A DNA stretch of 64,000 bases, from the NCBI GenBank assembly GCA_009840005.1, contig VXOR01000042.1, positions 8,163 to 72,162 of the forward strand, written 5' to 3'. Made by a program: the position numbers and the translations under genes. This DNA comes from Gemmatimonadota bacterium. GTDB lineage: Bacteria; Latescibacterota; UBA2968; UBA8231. This document shows positions 18,073-26,235 of this stretch, in pieces (positions within the stretch are counted from its first letter, which is position 1; each line of letters starts with the position of its first letter). Below the pieces are notes generated by a model. It did not search any database and had not been told where the DNA came from. It saw nothing but the letters and a program-made list of their open reading frames with translations.

Positions 18073-20793
18073 TCAACTCACGGCGTTAAAAACATCTTCG
18101 TTGAGCCGTTCAACCACCTGCCTGAGTCCCTCTTCACCGAACAGTTCGACCCCCTTGCCAACGACGTCGAGAATCGAAAGCGGTGGCTCGAAGAGGTCCT
18201 CGATACGCACACGACCGGTAGCGACGCCGCGATTCTTAATCAGGGAGAGGTACTCGGCTTGCTGTGGGGTGAGCGAGCGCGACACGAGCCACGCCCGGAA
18301 GGACTCCTCAATTTTCTCCTCGCGGCTCTTGATACGCAGTCGCCCAAGCGCGGCGCGGATGAAATCGACGAGGTTGCCGCCGGGGTTGCGGTAGGCGCGG
18401 CGCAGGTTGTCCTCATTGAAGTAGTGGTCGGGCCGATTCAGGCGACGGGCAAGTTCCTCCTCCTCACCCGGTTTGAGTGGCTCATCGTCGCGTACCTTCC
18501 GCAGGAGCGGATCATCGACCGCTTGGGTGCGAATCGTTTCTTCCCAGTGGGTGACGTATTCCTCCTTGTCAATACGCTCACCCTCGGGGCCAACCTCGAC
18601 GTAGGAGACTGCTTCGAGCCATTCATCTTCGAGGCCCAACTCTACGAGCTCCCGCATCGGCGGAGTCGGGCCATCGCTTGGCGTTTGCTCGCCCGTCGTG
18701 CCGGTGAAGACGTCGCTGTCGCTGTCTTCAAAATACTGGTGGTTCCGGAAGAAGTCGTAGATAACAAATTTCTGCTTATGGATATGGGGTGCAGTGCGCG
18801 TACCACGACCCCGCATCTGCTGGTAGAGGATGGGGCTACGCACCCGCCGACAGATCACCAAATGCAGCACCTCTCGACAATCGAAGCCAGTGTCAAGCAT
18901 ACCAACGCTCACCGCGATCATGGGATAGGTTTCGGTCTTAAACTTCCGAATTAGGGCATCCGGATCGGCCACATCAGAAGTGATAACCTCGGCGTAGCGC
19001 CCCTTGTGTTCGGGGTGCAACTCGTTCAGATACTGCGTCAGTCGTGCCGCGTGGTGCTTAGTGATGGCAAAGACGATTGCCTTGCCGGGGCCTATAGTCT
19101 GGCCCGGAGCGAGTTCGTGATAGCTCTCCCAAGCGAGCCGGTCGAACTCTTCCATCATAAGCCGATTTGACTTCTCATTGGTCCAGCGGCGCTCAAACTC
19201 GACGGGATCGTAGTGCTCGTCTTCAACTTCGGCACCCTCGGCGAGGATCTCGGTGATACCCGTAGCAAAGCGATAAGGCACCAGATACTTGTCGCGGAAG
19301 GCATCCTTTATCGAATAGGAGACGTCAGGTTTGCCCGGCTCGCATTGGTAGAAGTCGTAGGTATTCCGCTCGATGTAACTAGCCGGGGTAGCGGTGAGGC
19401 CGATGTGAAGAGCGTCGAAGCGGGTGAGCGCACCCTGCCACGCACCGTAGATGGAACGGTGGCACTCGTCGGCGATGACGATGTCGAAGTATCCGGCGGT
19501 GTATTCGTCCACGCGGCCGATCATAGTCTGAAGTAGAGCCACTGTGATCTGCTGCTCCTGACGCGCCATACCGGGTCGCAGCCAGTAGCTCGAATACACA
19601 TTTAGAACATCTTGGATAGCTTCCAGCGCCTGCTTCGCGAGTTGCTCGCGGTCCACTAAGAAGAGCACGCGCTCAGCCCAGCCGGCTTGAAAGAGACGCT
19701 TGAGATATAAGCAGATAAGATCAGTCTTACCCGTTCCGGTCGGCAGCTCAATCAGAAAACATCGCTTACCCAATTCCAGCGCGTGATCGAGCGCCTGCAT
19801 CGCCTCGGTCTGATACTGCCGCACGGTGCGCGTCTCACCTTGGCGGATGTAATGCTCGGGAATTTCCACGGTTGCCAGCACTTGGCGGCTATCGCGCATC
19901 TGCACCATGCGTTCCAGATCGCGTCGAGAGAAGAAGCCTGCGATCGGTCGAGCGTCGTCGTTTTGGTAGTCCCAGAAGTAAGTCAGTTCACCGTTAGCCA
20001 GAAAAATGAACGGTGCGCCGAGCGCCTTGGCATAGGGCAGCGCCTGCTGCTTGGCGGTATAGGGGTTGATGGAGTTCCTCTTGGCCTCAATCACGGCGAG
20101 AGGCCGACCGCGTTGGTCGTAGAGGACATAGTCGGCACGACCGGATGTAGGCTCGTCTTCTTCGACTGATTCGAGTACGCAAACGAATTCGCCTACGACG
20201 CGCAGGTCACCTTCGGCGCTGGGATCAAAGACGAGATCGCTGTAAGCCGGATCGGGATTGAGCGGCTGTAGCCGGATCTCGCGATGAGTCCAACTGTCGT
20301 CGTTCGGCACCTCTGTCTTCGTACTGGTGTATTTTTTGACGGAGAATTCGCCGCCGAGCGCGGGGTCGGTGCAGCCTCGGTGCCAGACGAGAACCAGCTT
20401 ACCCTCCCTAGTCCCACCGCGTTCGGCCCGGAAGAGGCAGTAAGAGCCGTCGGGGATGGTGGGCTCCATTGAGCGTCCTTCGACGCGCGCCACGAAGCGG
20501 TCTCGGGTAAGCCGTACGTGGTCGGGTACCGGCATCCACCCGAGTTCTTCAGAGTCGAGTCCAACAGCACAGTCTGGGCCGAAGTTACCAGCAGCAGCCA
20601 GAAGGTCATAAACCGGAGCGTGTACCTGAAAAGCACGCGCCTGCGAGCGGTCAACGAGTCCGACGGCAGACTGCGAACTCGCGACCGGAACCTCGGTCCC
20701 AACCATCGACTTGTCGGCCGGGTCCCAACCCGACTGCCGCAGCAATTCGTCAATCGCGATGCGAGCGTCCGTCTCGCGCTCGTGCCGGTTCAT
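18073..20793 (-). CDS. hsdR: Type I restriction subunit HsdR with inserted LexA-like S24 protease domain
   Basis: 906 residues. The opening ARIAIDELLRQSGWDPADKS is the usual first helix of HsdR nuclease domains. The rest of that domain appears only at ~219-250: D221 in RADYVLYD and E236-A-K238 in AVIEAKRN. Between them, residues ~60-207 match LexA/UmuD: A68-G69 in LLAAAGNFG as a possible cleavage site, Ser108 in VEGRSMEPTIPDGSY and Lys153 in EFSVKKY. Then come the helicase motifs: Walker A PTGTGKT (351-357), DECH (442-445), TATP (467-470). The C-terminus (PPLSILDVVGKGVELFGEEG) is EcoEI-like. ATG 20793 overlaps the PIN-toxin stop by one base. See the finding on the protease insertion. Confidence 0.93.
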   Translation of the reverse strand: MNRHERETDARIAIDELLRQSGWDPADKSMVGTEVPVASSQSAVGLVDRSQARAFQVHAPVYDLLAAAGNFGPDCAVGLDSEELGWMPVPDHVRLTRDRFVARVEGRSMEPTIPDGSYCLFRAERGGTREGKLVLVWHRGCTDPALGGEFSVKKYTSTKTEVPNDDSWTHREIRLQPLNPDPAYSDLVFDPSAEGDLRVVGEFVCVLESVEEDEPTSGRADYVLYDQRGRPLAVIEAKRNSINPYTAKQQALPYAKALGAPFIFLANGELTYFWDYQNDDARPIAGFFSRRDLERMVQMRDSRQVLATVEIPEHYIRQGETRTVRQYQTEAMQALDHALELGKRCFLIELPTGTGKTDLICLYLKRLFQAGWAERVLFLVDREQLAKQALEAIQDVLNVYSSYWLRPGMARQEQQITVALLQTMIGRVDEYTAGYFDIVIADECHRSIYGAWQGALTRFDALHIGLTATPASYIERNTYDFYQCEPGKPDVSYSIKDAFRDKYLVPYRFATGITEILAEGAEVEDEHYDPVEFERRWTNEKSNRLMMEEFDRLAWESYHELAPGQTIGPGKAIVFAITKHHAARLTQYLNELHPEHKGRYAEVITSDVADPDALIRKFKTETYPMIAVSVGMLDTGFDCREVLHLVICRRVRSPILYQQMRGRGTRTAPHIHKQKFVIYDFFRNHQYFEDSDSDVFTGTTGEQTPSDGPTPPMRELVELGLEDEWLEAVSYVEVGPEGERIDKEEYVTHWEETIRTQAVDDPLLRKVRDDEPLKPGEEEELARRLNRPDHYFNEDNLRRAYRNPGGNLVDFIRAALGRLRIKSREEKIEESFRAWLVSRSLTPQQAEYLSLIKNRGVATGRVRIEDLFEPPLSILDVVGKGVELFGEEGLRQVVERLNEDVFNAVS

Positions 20794-21260
20794 CAGATTT
20801 CCTCACACACAGTGAGTATCTCTTCCGGCGTCCGGTCCGGCGTGGCAAACGGATTGACCACCTGAACCGTGCCGAACTCTTGGCCGTCTTGCAGGTCCTC
20901 GGTCAGCAGAACCTTGCACTCGCAGGTCTGCGCGGCGGCAATAATGAGCGCGTCCCACCAGGACAGGGAAAAGCGATCCTGCAAGACCCAAGCTCGGTTC
21001 AGCATCGCTAGGTCAACGGCTACTGGTTGCCACACTGCCACTTCCCGTACGATTATTCGGGCCTCTGCCACATCGACGTTCAGCCGACGTTTGCTTGTGA
21101 GGGTGGAGTAGAGTTCCTGCAGAACCTGAAAACTCACGCGACCAGAGCGGTCACGTACGAGGAGCGAGATCCACTCGTCCGCGCGAGTTTTCTTCTCGGG
21201 TTCCGAGTCGTCATGCAGATAGACGAATACGTTGGTGTCAACGAAGACCGGGCCGATCAT
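20793..21260 (-). CDS. PIN-domain toxin coupled to hsdR
   Basis: About 155 residues from ATG 21260, chosen because GGGAGGA stands seven bases upstream; a longer reading adds 11 residues inside the antitoxin gene. Conserved acidic positions are Asp in GPVFVDTNVFVYLHD, Glu in QVLQELYSTL and Asp in LSWWDALIIAAAQ. It starts 23 bases before the end of the upstream ribbon-helix-helix antitoxin and ends in a one-base overlap with hsdR (TGATG). It is therefore a type II toxin embedded at the head of the restriction operon. PIN RNases target RNA; this one's target is unknown. Confidence 0.9.
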   Translation of the reverse strand: MIGPVFVDTNVFVYLHDDSEPEKKTRADEWISLLVRDRSGRVSFQVLQELYSTLTSKRRLNVDVAEARIIVREVAVWQPVAVDLAMLNRAWVLQDRFSLSWWDALIIAAAQTCECKVLLTEDLQDGQEFGTVQVVNPFATPDRTPEEILTVCEEI

Positions 21261-21486
21261 ACAGTTCCTCCCGCGTCGGCTTGCGTCCGTCAATCCACTC
21301 GATTTTTCGGGGTTTTCGCGCCCGCGTCAAAAAGCGTTCCATTGCAATCTCGTACTCGTCTTCCTGACGCTGCATACTTTCCAGCAGTTCAGCCAGCCAT
21401 TTGGAAACGCTGCGCTCGTTTTCGGCGGCCTTGATCCGCAGCCACCGGGCGACATCCTCCGGTAGGGTGATGGTGATGTTCTTCAT
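21238..21486 (-). CDS. Ribbon-helix-helix antitoxin (CopG-like)
   Basis: An 82-residue protein. The N-terminus MKNITITLPEDVARWLRIKA followed by AENERSVSKWLAELLES is the ribbon-helix-helix DNA-binding fold. The C-terminal half, rich in Arg, Glu and Trp (RKIEWIDGRKPTREELYDR), should hold the PIN toxin encoded next. It is the first gene of the presumed operon antitoxin-PIN-hsdR-hsdM-hsdS. As an autorepressor it could set expression of the whole restriction operon, which is inference. Confidence 0.88.
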   Translation of the reverse strand: MKNITITLPEDVARWLRIKAAENERSVSKWLAELLESMQRQEDEYEIAMERFLTRARKPRKIEWIDGRKPTREELYDRPGLR

Positions 21487-21548
21487 GCTAAGCCTCCAGT
21501 ACTAGGTGCCAAAGGACCGGGGACGATCCGCGATGATTTTTATAACAC

Positions 21549-21590
21549 AAGAATAGTGGAACACGAAAATCGTGTCAATGAAGCGGAGAT
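21549..21590. repeat. Dispersed repeat, degenerate copy 3
   Basis: AAGAATAGTGGAACACGAAA then CGTGTCAATGAAGCGGAG, clearly related to the copies at 6805 and 6897. It lies just upstream of the antitoxin-PIN-hsdR operon. Thus copies of this repeat stand at both outer edges of the 7-21.5 kb defence island. Confidence 0.6.
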
Positions 21591-21604
21591 CGGAACGTGC
21601 TATA

Positions 21605-21667
21605 ATACTCGAATGATTCGAGAAGCGGATTGTCTTGTTTCTACTATTCTGCGTCTATCTGCGGATA
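21605..21667. repeat. Partial copy of a ~115-bp dispersed repeat
   Basis: Contains GATTCGAGAAGCGGATTGTC, TTGTTTCTACTATTCTGCGT and CTATCTGCGGAT, shared with the longer repeat at 63313 and its inverted copy at 55740. It fills the gap between the antitoxin operon and the ABC ATPase gene. Confidence 0.6.
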
Positions 21668-21677
21668 CAAAACTCAA

Positions 21678-22358
21678 CTACGCCAACTGCTCGTCAGAAG
21701 CAATCCGACCGTCGTGGATGCGGATCATCCGCTCGGCCTGTAGGGCAATAACCGGATCGTGGGTCACCAAAAGCACGGTGTTGCCCTCCGCGTGTAAGGT
21801 ATCGAAGAGAATCATGATCTCCTCACCAGTGCTGGAATCGAGGTTGCCAGTCGGCTCGTCGGCCAGCAGCAGCGAAGGCCCGTTAGCTAAGGCGCGGGCA
21901 ATAGCCACCCGCTGACATTGGCCGCCGGACAACTCGGTCGGGCGGTGCGTCATGCGGTCGGCCAAACCAACCCGCTCCAGCGCCTCAATCGCCCGGGCGC
22001 GGCGCACCTTGCGGCGCTGGCCATTGTAAATCAGCGGCAACTCGACATTTTGCAAAGCCGACGCGCGCGGCAGCAAGTTGAAGGTCTGGAAGATGAAGCC
22101 AACGCGGCTGTTGCGCACTTCGGCGAGCTCGTTGGCATTCATGCCCGACACATCCGTGCCGTCCAAGCGATACGTCCCATCCGTGGGCGAATCCAAGCAG
22201 CCTAAGATGTTCATCAGCGTGGATTTGCCCGAGCCAGAAGGCCCCATCAGCGCGACGTATTCATTGTCCTCAATCGCCAAATCCACCGAGCGCAAGGCGT
22301 GTACTTCCTCAGTGCCGCGCACATATACCTTGCTAATGTCATTCAGTTCGATCAGCAC
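21678..22358 (-). CDS. MacB/LolD-type ABC transporter ATPase
   Basis: About 226 residues. Walker [10 protein letters not shown], signature LSGGQCQR, Walker [13 protein letters not shown] and H-loop LLVTHDP are all present. I take a GTG at 22358, preceded by GGAG and four bases after the upstream permease stop; the frame is open further but overlaps that gene. It powers the two FtsX-type permeases encoded directly upstream, and with the MacA-like adaptor at 26.2 kb makes a tripartite-type exporter. In MacB the ATPase and permease are fused; here they are separate, as in LolCDE-like systems. Confidence 0.93.
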   Translation of the reverse strand: MLIELNDISKVYVRGTEEVHALRSVDLAIEDNEYVALMGPSGSGKSTLMNILGCLDSPTDGTYRLDGTDVSGMNANELAEVRNSRVGFIFQTFNLLPRASALQNVELPLIYNGQRRKVRRARAIEALERVGLADRMTHRPTELSGGQCQRVAIARALANGPSLLLADEPTGNLDSSTGEEIMILFDTLHAEGNTVLLVTHDPVIALQAERMIRIHDGRIASDEQLA

Positions 22359-22362
22359 GAGA

Positions 22363-23586
22363 TCACTCCGAGCGCAACGCATCCACCGGATCGAGCCGGG
22401 CAGCGCGGGCCGCCGGATAGATGCCAAAGAAAAGACCTATCGCGATAGACAAGGCCAGCACGAACAGCGTGGCCTCCGGCGAGACAATGCTGGGAAAGTC
22501 CAATTCGCTGTAATGGGAAATGACGCGCGCAATGCCCTCGCCCAACCCATAGCCCGCAGCCACCCCGAGCGCGCCCCCCGTCAAGCTCAAGGCCATCGCC
22601 TCAATCACGAATTGCCACAGCAGCGTCACCGGCTTGGCGCCGAGGGCCTTGCGGATGCCAATCTCGCGGGTGCGCTCGGCCACCGACACCAGCAAAATGT
22701 TCATAATGCCAATACCCCCGACCAACAGCGAAATCCCCGCAATCCCACCCACGACCAACTTCAACAGCAAAATAGTCTGCTCAACCTGCTCTAGGATGCT
22801 GCGGCCACTGACGATCTGATAGCTAGCCTCTGGGCCGTGGCGCTTTTTGAGTGCCTTTTCAATAGCCTCGGTAATGTCGGGCACGTCTTCTTGCTCCTTG
22901 GCGTGGGCTACCATGGCTTGGATGTACTTGTTGCCGGCGAGACGTCGCTGGGCCGTCGTCACCGGTACCAGCACTTGATCTCCCCAGTCCTCGCCAAAGG
23001 TCTGGCGCTCCTCCATGAGACCCACTACCGTAAAGCGTTGACCGTTGAGCTTGAGCTCGCGGCCCAAGAAGGGAGCCAAGCCAAACACCTCCTCGCGCAC
23101 CTCTTGCCCAATCACGCAGACCCGGCGGAGCTTGTCCAAGTCGGCGTTGATTAGAAAGCGGCCCTCGGCCACCTCCCAGTTGTACACCTCGGCGAACTCG
23201 GGCAAGGTCCCAGCCGCCCGGCTCTGGTAGCTGGCCTTGCGATAGCGCAGATTGGCTCCACTGTTCATAGAAGGCAGAACCGCGGCCAAGCGGTCGGAGG
23301 ATTGCTCGACCACGCGCAGGTCGTCCATAGTCAAGGGCTTAGAGCGGGGGTTGGGCACCCAGCGGCCGTCCTTGAGCTGCATGTATTGCGGCGAGATCAT
23401 CACGAACTGCGCCCCGCCTAACTTGCCGAACTCGTCGATGACGAACTGCCGCATCCCCTCGCCAATGGACACGATGCCCACGACCGCGCCGACTCCAATC
23501 ATCATGCCCAACAAGGTCAGCGCCGTGCGCAGCTTGTTGACCCATATTTGCCCGAGGGCAATGCGGATGGATTCGAGGAAAATCAC
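22363..23586 (-). CDS. MacB-like FtsX-type permease (second)
   Basis: 407 residues with the MacB layout: one N-terminal membrane helix ([20 protein letters not shown]), a large periplasmic domain (~40-270) and three C-terminal helices. The family signature [20 protein letters not shown] is present. Its start overlaps the stop of the other permease by four bases (ATGA). The two permeases differ in the periplasmic part but share the signature exactly, so they likely form a heterodimer. Substrate unknown. Confidence 0.92.
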   Translation of the reverse strand: MIFLESIRIALGQIWVNKLRTALTLLGMMIGVGAVVGIVSIGEGMRQFVIDEFGKLGGAQFVMISPQYMQLKDGRWVPNPRSKPLTMDDLRVVEQSSDRLAAVLPSMNSGANLRYRKASYQSRAAGTLPEFAEVYNWEVAEGRFLINADLDKLRRVCVIGQEVREEVFGLAPFLGRELKLNGQRFTVVGLMEERQTFGEDWGDQVLVPVTTAQRRLAGNKYIQAMVAHAKEQEDVPDITEAIEKALKKRHGPEASYQIVSGRSILEQVEQTILLLKLVVGGIAGISLLVGGIGIMNILLVSVAERTREIGIRKALGAKPVTLLWQFVIEAMALSLTGGALGVAAGYGLGEGIARVISHYSELDFPSIVSPEATLFVLALSIAIGLFFGIYPAARAARLDPVDALRSE

Positions 23587-24812
23587 GTGCGACGCAGCGC
23601 TTCTACCGGGTCGAGCCGGGCAGCGCGAAAGGCGGGATAGACGCCGAAGAAGATGCCAACCACCGATGAAAAGCCGACGGCCCAGAGCACAGACTCAGCC
23701 GAGACAATGCTAGTAAAGGGCGCGCCGGGCGCGAGTTGCTGAATGACGAAGGCCGCCCCCAAGCCAAATCCGAAGCCAGTGAGGATGCCCAACAGGCCGC
23801 CGACCATGCTCAATACGACGGACTCGGCGAGGAATTGGCCGAGGATGTGGCGCGGCTTGGCGCCGAGGGCCTTGCGAATGCCAATCTCGCGGGTGCGCTC
23901 GGCCACCGACACCAGCAAGATGTTCATAATGCCAATGCCGCCGACCAACAGCGAAATTCCCGCAATCCCACCGCCCACCTGCTGCAGGACGCGGAAGAAC
24001 TCATTGGCATCGTCTATCTCTCCCTGGCTAGTCTCGATCCTGAACTCGTCGCCGTGCTCGTGATGTCGCCGCAGGACGCGACGCACTGCAGCAACGACCC
24101 GCTCGACAGCAGCCAAATCCTCGACGAAGAGCGTGAGTTCCGAGAAGTGATCCTCGCCGCGCAGCCGCTTTTGGGCCGTGGTGTACGGAACCAACACGAT
24201 GTTGCCGTCACTGCGGCCAAAGCGGACGCGCTCGTCGAGTACGCCAATCACCACGTAGCGGTCGCCGTTGAGCAGGATTTCCTCGCCCAGCGGGTTGGCC
24301 CCCTGAAAGAGGTCTTTATGCACATCGTCGCCGAGCAAGCAGACCTTGCGGGCGAAGCGCAAGTCGTCCGCACTCAGGGGCCGACCGCTGATCACAGGCC
24401 AGTTGAAGCCCTCGTTAAACGCCCCGGACGTGCCCGTATAGCGCGCATCCACAGTGGTCTTGCCGCGCTGGAGCGAAGCGCTGCCCTCGACGCTAGGCAC
24501 GAGCGCGTGTAGCCCGTCGATTTCCCGCAGCATGGCCGCCATGTCGGCCGCGGTCAAATGCTCCTCCCAAGGGCGGCGCACCCAGCGGCCATCCTTGCGC
24601 ACCCACTGACGCGGCGGCTCCACCTCGATCATACCCGCCCCGCCGCTGAAGACAAACTGCGAGATCACTTCGCGGCGCAATCCCTCCCCCAGCGACACCA
24701 CGGCAATGATAGCCGCCACGCCAATGACAATGCCCAACAGCGTCAGCAGCGAGCGCAGCTTGTGCGCCCGGAGCTGACCCAAGCCGGCAAAGAGGGGTTC
24801 GAGAACGGTCAT
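23583..24812 (-). CDS. MacB-like FtsX-type permease (first)
   Basis: About 409 residues from ATG 24812; a TTG further upstream would add 12 residues but is less likely. The same topology as the next permease: N-terminal helix (LLTLLGIVIGVAAIIAVVSL), periplasmic domain, three C-terminal helices and [20 protein letters not shown]. Coupled by ATGA to the second permease and then to the ATPase. The adaptor that should feed it is more than 1.4 kb upstream, separated by HicAB and a PH-domain gene. Confidence 0.92.
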   Translation of the reverse strand: MTVLEPLFAGLGQLRAHKLRSLLTLLGIVIGVAAIIAVVSLGEGLRREVISQFVFSGGAGMIEVEPPRQWVRKDGRWVRRPWEEHLTAADMAAMLREIDGLHALVPSVEGSASLQRGKTTVDARYTGTSGAFNEGFNWPVISGRPLSADDLRFARKVCLLGDDVHKDLFQGANPLGEEILLNGDRYVVIGVLDERVRFGRSDGNIVLVPYTTAQKRLRGEDHFSELTLFVEDLAAVERVVAAVRRVLRRHHEHGDEFRIETSQGEIDDANEFFRVLQQVGGGIAGISLLVGGIGIMNILLVSVAERTREIGIRKALGAKPRHILGQFLAESVVLSMVGGLLGILTGFGFGLGAAFVIQQLAPGAPFTSIVSAESVLWAVGFSSVVGIFFGVYPAFRAARLDPVEALRRT

Positions 24813-24854
24813 TGGCGTTTTTCGTCCTGCGGATTGAAAACGTAGCAATTAAAG

Positions 24855-24916
24855 CGTTGACTAAATTTATTCAGAATCCGTTGACTAAATTTATTCAGAG
24901 TCCATTGACTAAATTT
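24855..24916. repeat. Tandem 24-bp direct repeats (2.6 units)
   Basis: CGTTGACTAAATTTATTCAG followed by AATC (24855-24878), then CGTTGACTAAATTTATTCAG with AGTC (24879-24902), then CATTGACTAAATTT (24903-24916). The run is AT-rich against a GC-rich background and lies just upstream of the first permease gene, between it and hicB. It could be an operator array or a slippage product. Confidence 0.75.
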
Positions 24917-25038
24917 CAAAAATGAACACAACTATATGATATTCAATGAATTTAGAAGAATTCCGAATTCGCAATACTCACCTCAATGACTCCTTTTTCG
25001 GCCTTGACCCACACCTCAGACGCCTGCGCGATCAGCTC

Positions 25039-25254
25039 CTACTCCTCCTCATCTTCCAGCCAATCACTCACGATCTTGACTAGCTGGCGGAGTACATCTC
25101 TGCGGTCTGATCCGTGGCAACAAGGCCCTGCAATTCCCGGACACGAACCAATAAAGACTTGATCTTCTTCCGACCACTCGACGACGAGGGGATACGATAG
25201 GGCGGCCTTGTCGCCCGCGGGGCCGTCGTGCATCCTCGTTGCATTCAAGGTCAT
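25039..25254 (-). CDS. hicB: HicB-like antitoxin (short)
   Basis: 71 residues. YPLVVEWSEEDQVFIGSCPG is the HicB RNase-H-like core, and HGSDRRDVLRQLVKIVSDWL is the following helix. Full HicB proteins often add a DNA-binding domain; this one ends directly after the core, so it either represses poorly or works through HicA. Its ATG overlaps the hicA stop by four bases. After its TAG stop the frame stays open another 28 codons (to 24952), perhaps a lost C-terminal part. Confidence 0.82.
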   Translation of the reverse strand: MTLNATRMHDGPAGDKAALSYPLVVEWSEEDQVFIGSCPGIAGPCCHGSDRRDVLRQLVKIVSDWLEDEEE

Positions 25255-25451
25255 TCTAGAGCCTCCTCAATGGCTTCTTTTACTTCTTTTTCTTGATAAT
25301 GGTGGGCATCATCGCCTCGGTTCCCCGAAAGCGTTACCTGTGGACCTTTAGGGTGCTGGTATCGTCTATGGCTTCCGCCGCGTTTGTTCTTTCGGAGGCG
25401 GAAGCCCGCCCGTTCTAGATCTGCCATAAGTTCTCGTATCTTCCTAGGCAT
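25251..25451 (-). CDS. hicA: HicA-like mRNA interferase toxin
   Basis: About 66 residues from ATG 25451. MPRKIRELMADLERAGFRLR and GGSHRRYQHPKG, with the catalytic His, define the HicA double-stranded-RNA-binding-like fold. HicA cuts mRNA and is held by HicB, encoded next with a four-base overlap. The pair sits inside an exporter operon between the adaptor and the permeases, which suggests later insertion. Confidence 0.88.
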   Translation of the reverse strand: MPRKIRELMADLERAGFRLRKNKRGGSHRRYQHPKGPQVTLSGNRGDDAHHYQEKEVKEAIEEALE

Positions 25452-25508
25452 AGTAGTTAAGATTGTCGATCCTACCAATCCCCTAGCTTTTTGCGTCGAG
25501 AACGGGCA

Positions 25509-26081
25509 TCAGCGTTCCTCGTCCTCAAGATTATCGCTGAGAGCAGCGAGAAATTCGCGCGGCCTGTCTAGGGTCAACAGGACCGAATAATCTTTCTGAG
25601 TAGGCAGATATACGATCTGTGAAAGCTCGGTAACATCGGTAACAATTAACAGGGCTTTCTCCCCATCGTTTATTTTGAACCATCCCATCTTAGGCCCAGA
25701 CCCACTATTACCGTTTAAGCGGGCGCGGATGCGGATGTCCGACCATGCCAATATTTTTGCTTCAGAAGGATCCAGCGATTTCAGCGACACATCGTGACCG
25801 TACAGCAGACTGTGTATCTGTAGCCTGTCTTGGGAGATCTCGGCTCTGGTTCTAGGCGCGATGATTAATACCAAGGCAGTGGAGCCACCCACCAAGCAGA
25901 ATAAGAATACAGGATAGAGGGTCCATATAATATTTCTCCCGTTTTTTTGCGGCGGCTCCATACCGTACAAAACTAGTCCGAGAATACCCAAAGTGATAGC
26001 CACGATAAAAGCCGGAAATCCAATAGAGACCCAAAAAAGAGCATAGGGACTCGGTGAGATGTAAAATACTTCTGGTACCAT
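25509..26081 (-). CDS. Membrane protein with bacterial PH-like domain
   Basis: About 190 residues from ATG 26081, preceded by GAGAGG; the frame is open 39 codons further but that part looks non-coding. Two membrane helices are evident (ALFWVSIGFPAFIVAITLGI with its continuation, and YPVFLFCLVGGSTALVLII). The C-terminal ~110 residues (SLLYGHDVSLKSLDPSEAKI; MGWFKINDGEKALLIVTDV) resemble bacterial PH domains of the bPH_5 type. Function unknown. It lies between the MacA-like adaptor and HicAB. Confidence 0.65.
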   Translation of the reverse strand: MVPEVFYISPSPYALFWVSIGFPAFIVAITLGILGLVLYGMEPPQKNGRNIIWTLYPVFLFCLVGGSTALVLIIAPRTRAEISQDRLQIHSLLYGHDVSLKSLDPSEAKILAWSDIRIRARLNGNSGSGPKMGWFKINDGEKALLIVTDVTELSQIVYLPTQKDYSVLLTLDRPREFLAALSDNLEDEER

Positions 26082-26235
26082 GACCTGCCTCTCCCATTCA
26101 CGCCCTTCTTTCCGCAATTTCGTCCAGCTTATGCACGAGTGACTCGGGATCGTGGTGGCCAAAAATGGTAAGACCTGAAGAACGGTGGGGCTCCTCATAG
26201 AGGATGTTGCTCGATGTTGAGTTCAGGACGCAACC

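Noticed and set aside
24855..24916. 24-bp repeats as a CRISPR array
   Set aside because: Units are contiguous without spacers and no cas genes are present.
24952..25041. hicB TAG as pyrrolysine or readthrough
   Set aside because: No Pyl context, TAG is a normal stop elsewhere here, and the 28 following codons match nothing certain.
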